The notes under the pieces: generated by a model
The model's input: the letters and a program-made list of their open reading frames with translations, nothing else
Databases searched by the model: none
What the model was told of the DNA's origin: nothing
Assembly (NCBI RefSeq): GCF_000196115.1
Contig: NC_005027.1
Location: 6,940,001-7,004,000 of the forward strand
Length of the DNA stretch: 64,000 nt
From: Rhodopirellula baltica SH 1
GTDB taxonomy: Bacteria > Planctomycetota > Planctomycetia > Pirellulales > Pirellulaceae
Direction of reading: 5' to 3'
Made by a program: the position numbers and the translations under genes
Shown here: positions 62,804-64,000 of the stretch, one piece after another
How the letters are laid out: each line of letters begins with the position of its first letter
Position numbering within the stretch: the first letter of the stretch is position 1

Positions 62804-63999
62804 GCCATTGTCTCGTTTGTCATCGATTTCAGTTGTTTTGTATTCAAGGCACGGACCAGCGAATTGAGTCGGCGACGATCGATCGGTGCGGGGTTTCCAA
62901 AGATGGCTTGGTCGGCGACGTCACAGAATTGTTGGACGTGATCACGCATTTGCAGATCGCGAACGACGAGAGCTTCCAGCCAATCGCGTTGTGGTTTCCC
63001 GGTCGGGCGAGCCTTGCCGATCAAGCTCGCACGGGTTTCCACAATTCGCATCGCGATTCCGAGCTGTTTTCGAGAAGGCAGCAGCAGCGAAAGTGACCAG
63101 ACTGCCGTCAGTAGCCAATCGATCCAGATCAGTCGTGTGAGGAATGTCACCACGCCCAGTGCAACCATCAGCAGACCGTGCATCCAATGAGCCGCGGCAA
63201 AGCGTTTGGTGCTCAGCCACAACGAGGGTGTGTAAACGGGTTGCTGGTATCCGGGCGTCGGTTCCAATTCAAACCACCGTCCATCATCGAGCTTGATTTC
63301 GACCCAGAAGTGGATGTCTTCGGGAGTGATGTTTGCATGCCCCGCCGAGATGTCGTAGGCGTCTGGCGGAACATAGAACCCCGTCACCAATCGAGATTGC
63401 AGTCCGATCTCACGTGCCTTCAAGGCCGCGACGGTTGCGAACAGATGATCGCTACCGCGACGTGTTTGCAAAAATTCCTCGACGGGATTGTCGGTTTGGG
63501 TTGGTGTGTTGCGATCGAAAGTGAACTCGGTTCGCAATTGAGCGACGATGTCCTGTAGTTGTTGGTAAGGGTGTTGGGTGGAATCGGATGTTGGCTGTTC
63601 GCTTGCATCCAATTTGGTTTGACAATCGGGAAGCCGATCCCACAGTTCGTCTTCCATCACTTGGATCGAAGCCAAGTTCACCACCGTCAACGGCGGGATC
63701 TTGTCTCGTTCGGGCATGAATAAAGAACCATCGTGTTCGATCCCGAAGAAGTCTTGACGGTTCACGTCCTTGATATGGAGTCCCGCCGTCATCATCGGCG
63801 CGGGGAACCGTGTCGAATCCAGACGCAGGACTTTCAACAAGTTGACCGTCACCAGATCGCTGTCGCTCAGTGCTCTGGATTCCAACTTGGGATCGAAGAA
63901 CCAAACGTTTTGGTCGATCTCTCGCTGGCTCAGTTTGTCGTTGGAGCGATCGACGGAATTGGTCCAGTCGACGCCATCGAAGGTGTCAAAACGTTGCAT
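62800..63999 (-). CDS. Transglutaminase-like membrane protein, partial at window edge, catalytic Cys replaced
   Basis: At least 399 residues; the 5-prime part lies outside the window, and M1 at the edge is probably internal. A beta-rich region is followed by a transglutaminase-like domain (about 145-250). Where active members have Cys (G-x-C-x-x-F-A), this protein reads RRGSDHLFA with D184. The histidine is kept (H230 in IHFWVEIKL), and the aspartate is replaced by E245 (ELEPTPG). Two membrane helices follow (about 270-310), with a charged tail. The loss of the nucleophile suggests a non-catalytic scaffold. It overlaps moxR by 4 bp, as is common in this type of operon. Confidence 0.8.
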   Translation of the reverse strand: MQRFDTFDGVDWTNSVDRSNDKLSQREIDQNVWFFDPKLESRALSDSDLVTVNLLKVLRLDSTRFPAPMMTAGLHIKDVNRQDFFGIEHDGSLFMPERDKIPPLTVVNLASIQVMEDELWDRLPDCQTKLDASEQPTSDSTQHPYQQLQDIVAQLRTEFTFDRNTPTQTDNPVEEFLQTRRGSDHLFATVAALKAREIGLQSRLVTGFYVPPDAYDISAGHANITPEDIHFWVEIKLDDGRWFELEPTPGYQQPVYTPSLWLSTKRFAAAHWMHGLLMVALGVVTFLTRLIWIDWLLTAVWSLSLLLPSRKQLGIAMRIVETRASLIGKARPTGKPQRDWLEALVVRDLQMRDHVQQFCDVADQAIFGNPAPIDRRRLNSLVRALNTKQLKSMTNETMA

Positions 64000-64000
64000 T

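Overview
The window looks like chromosomal DNA of a planctomycete, most likely a Rhodopirellula-type member of the Pirellulaceae. The reasons are a DUF1559 pilin-like protein, a short membrane protein beginning MLNPYQPP, many secreted proteins of unknown function, frequent GTG/TTG starts with weak ribosome binding sites, and short operons joined by ATGA overlaps. This is an inference from gene content, not a database match. No phage, plasmid or CRISPR locus is visible. There is one intact IS3-family insertion and one tRNA (Pro, GGG).

Layout. 0-5.2 kb: a lone receiver protein, then a five-gene plus-strand operon (TPR membrane protein, RluA-type pseudouridine synthase, TerC, SprT-like protease, PIG-L deacetylase) behind a good sigma70-like promoter and closed by a hairpin. 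5.2-6.1 kb: five tandem copies of a 123-bp element with palindromic ends. 6.1-11 kb (minus strand): Tat-exported sugar-phosphate isomerase-like protein, then an ilvB-accD-protein kinase operon. 11-15.5 kb: crcB, a large BNR-repeat protein and a membrane protein. 15.7-21 kb: an STN-like secreted protein, tkt and purA, then a nested inverted-repeat element. 21-25.9 kb: DUF3859 protein, a serine hydrolase gene with an in-frame TAG, YggS-type PLP protein, and a von Willebrand A protein. 26.2-27.5 kb: the IS3 element. 27.5-32.7 kb: PQQ-like propeller, ArfB-like hydrolase, UVR-motif protein, and a RegB/RegA-type redox two-component pair. 32.9-39.1 kb: Cys-rich secreted protein, lipoprotein, rlmN, BON protein and a large secreted protein. 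39.2-39.9 kb: four copies of a 105-bp element.

40-46.6 kb holds the most unusual system. It is a tightly overlapping minus-strand operon for a predicted electron-transfer complex: tandem cyclic-nucleotide-binding domains fused to a four-cluster ferredoxin, a membrane cytochrome b with two H-x13-H helices, and a membrane-anchored decaheme cytochrome c. An AAA ATPase and an uncharacterised protein follow. 46.7-49 kb: a small membrane protein, a heptanucleotide repeat array, an M28 peptidase and tRNA-Pro. 49-56.3 kb: an accessory stretch of secreted and membrane proteins, including a 12-repeat Sel1 protein, an LRR protein and a DUF3750 protein. 56.4-64 kb (minus strand): a flavin monooxygenase gene broken by an in-frame TAA, an operon of two lipoproteins, an ArsP-type permease and a DUF1559 protein, and finally a MoxR ATPase with a transglutaminase-like protein cut by the window edge.

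How the genes may connect. Two loci point to respiratory redox control: the RegBA pair keeps the quinone-binding motif and the redox cysteine of its family, and the ferredoxin-cytochrome operon carries its own nucleotide-sensing input. The other recurring theme is repeat biology. At least four families of palindromic or tandem repeats are scattered between genes, and two of them share GTAGGCC/GGCCTAC ends.
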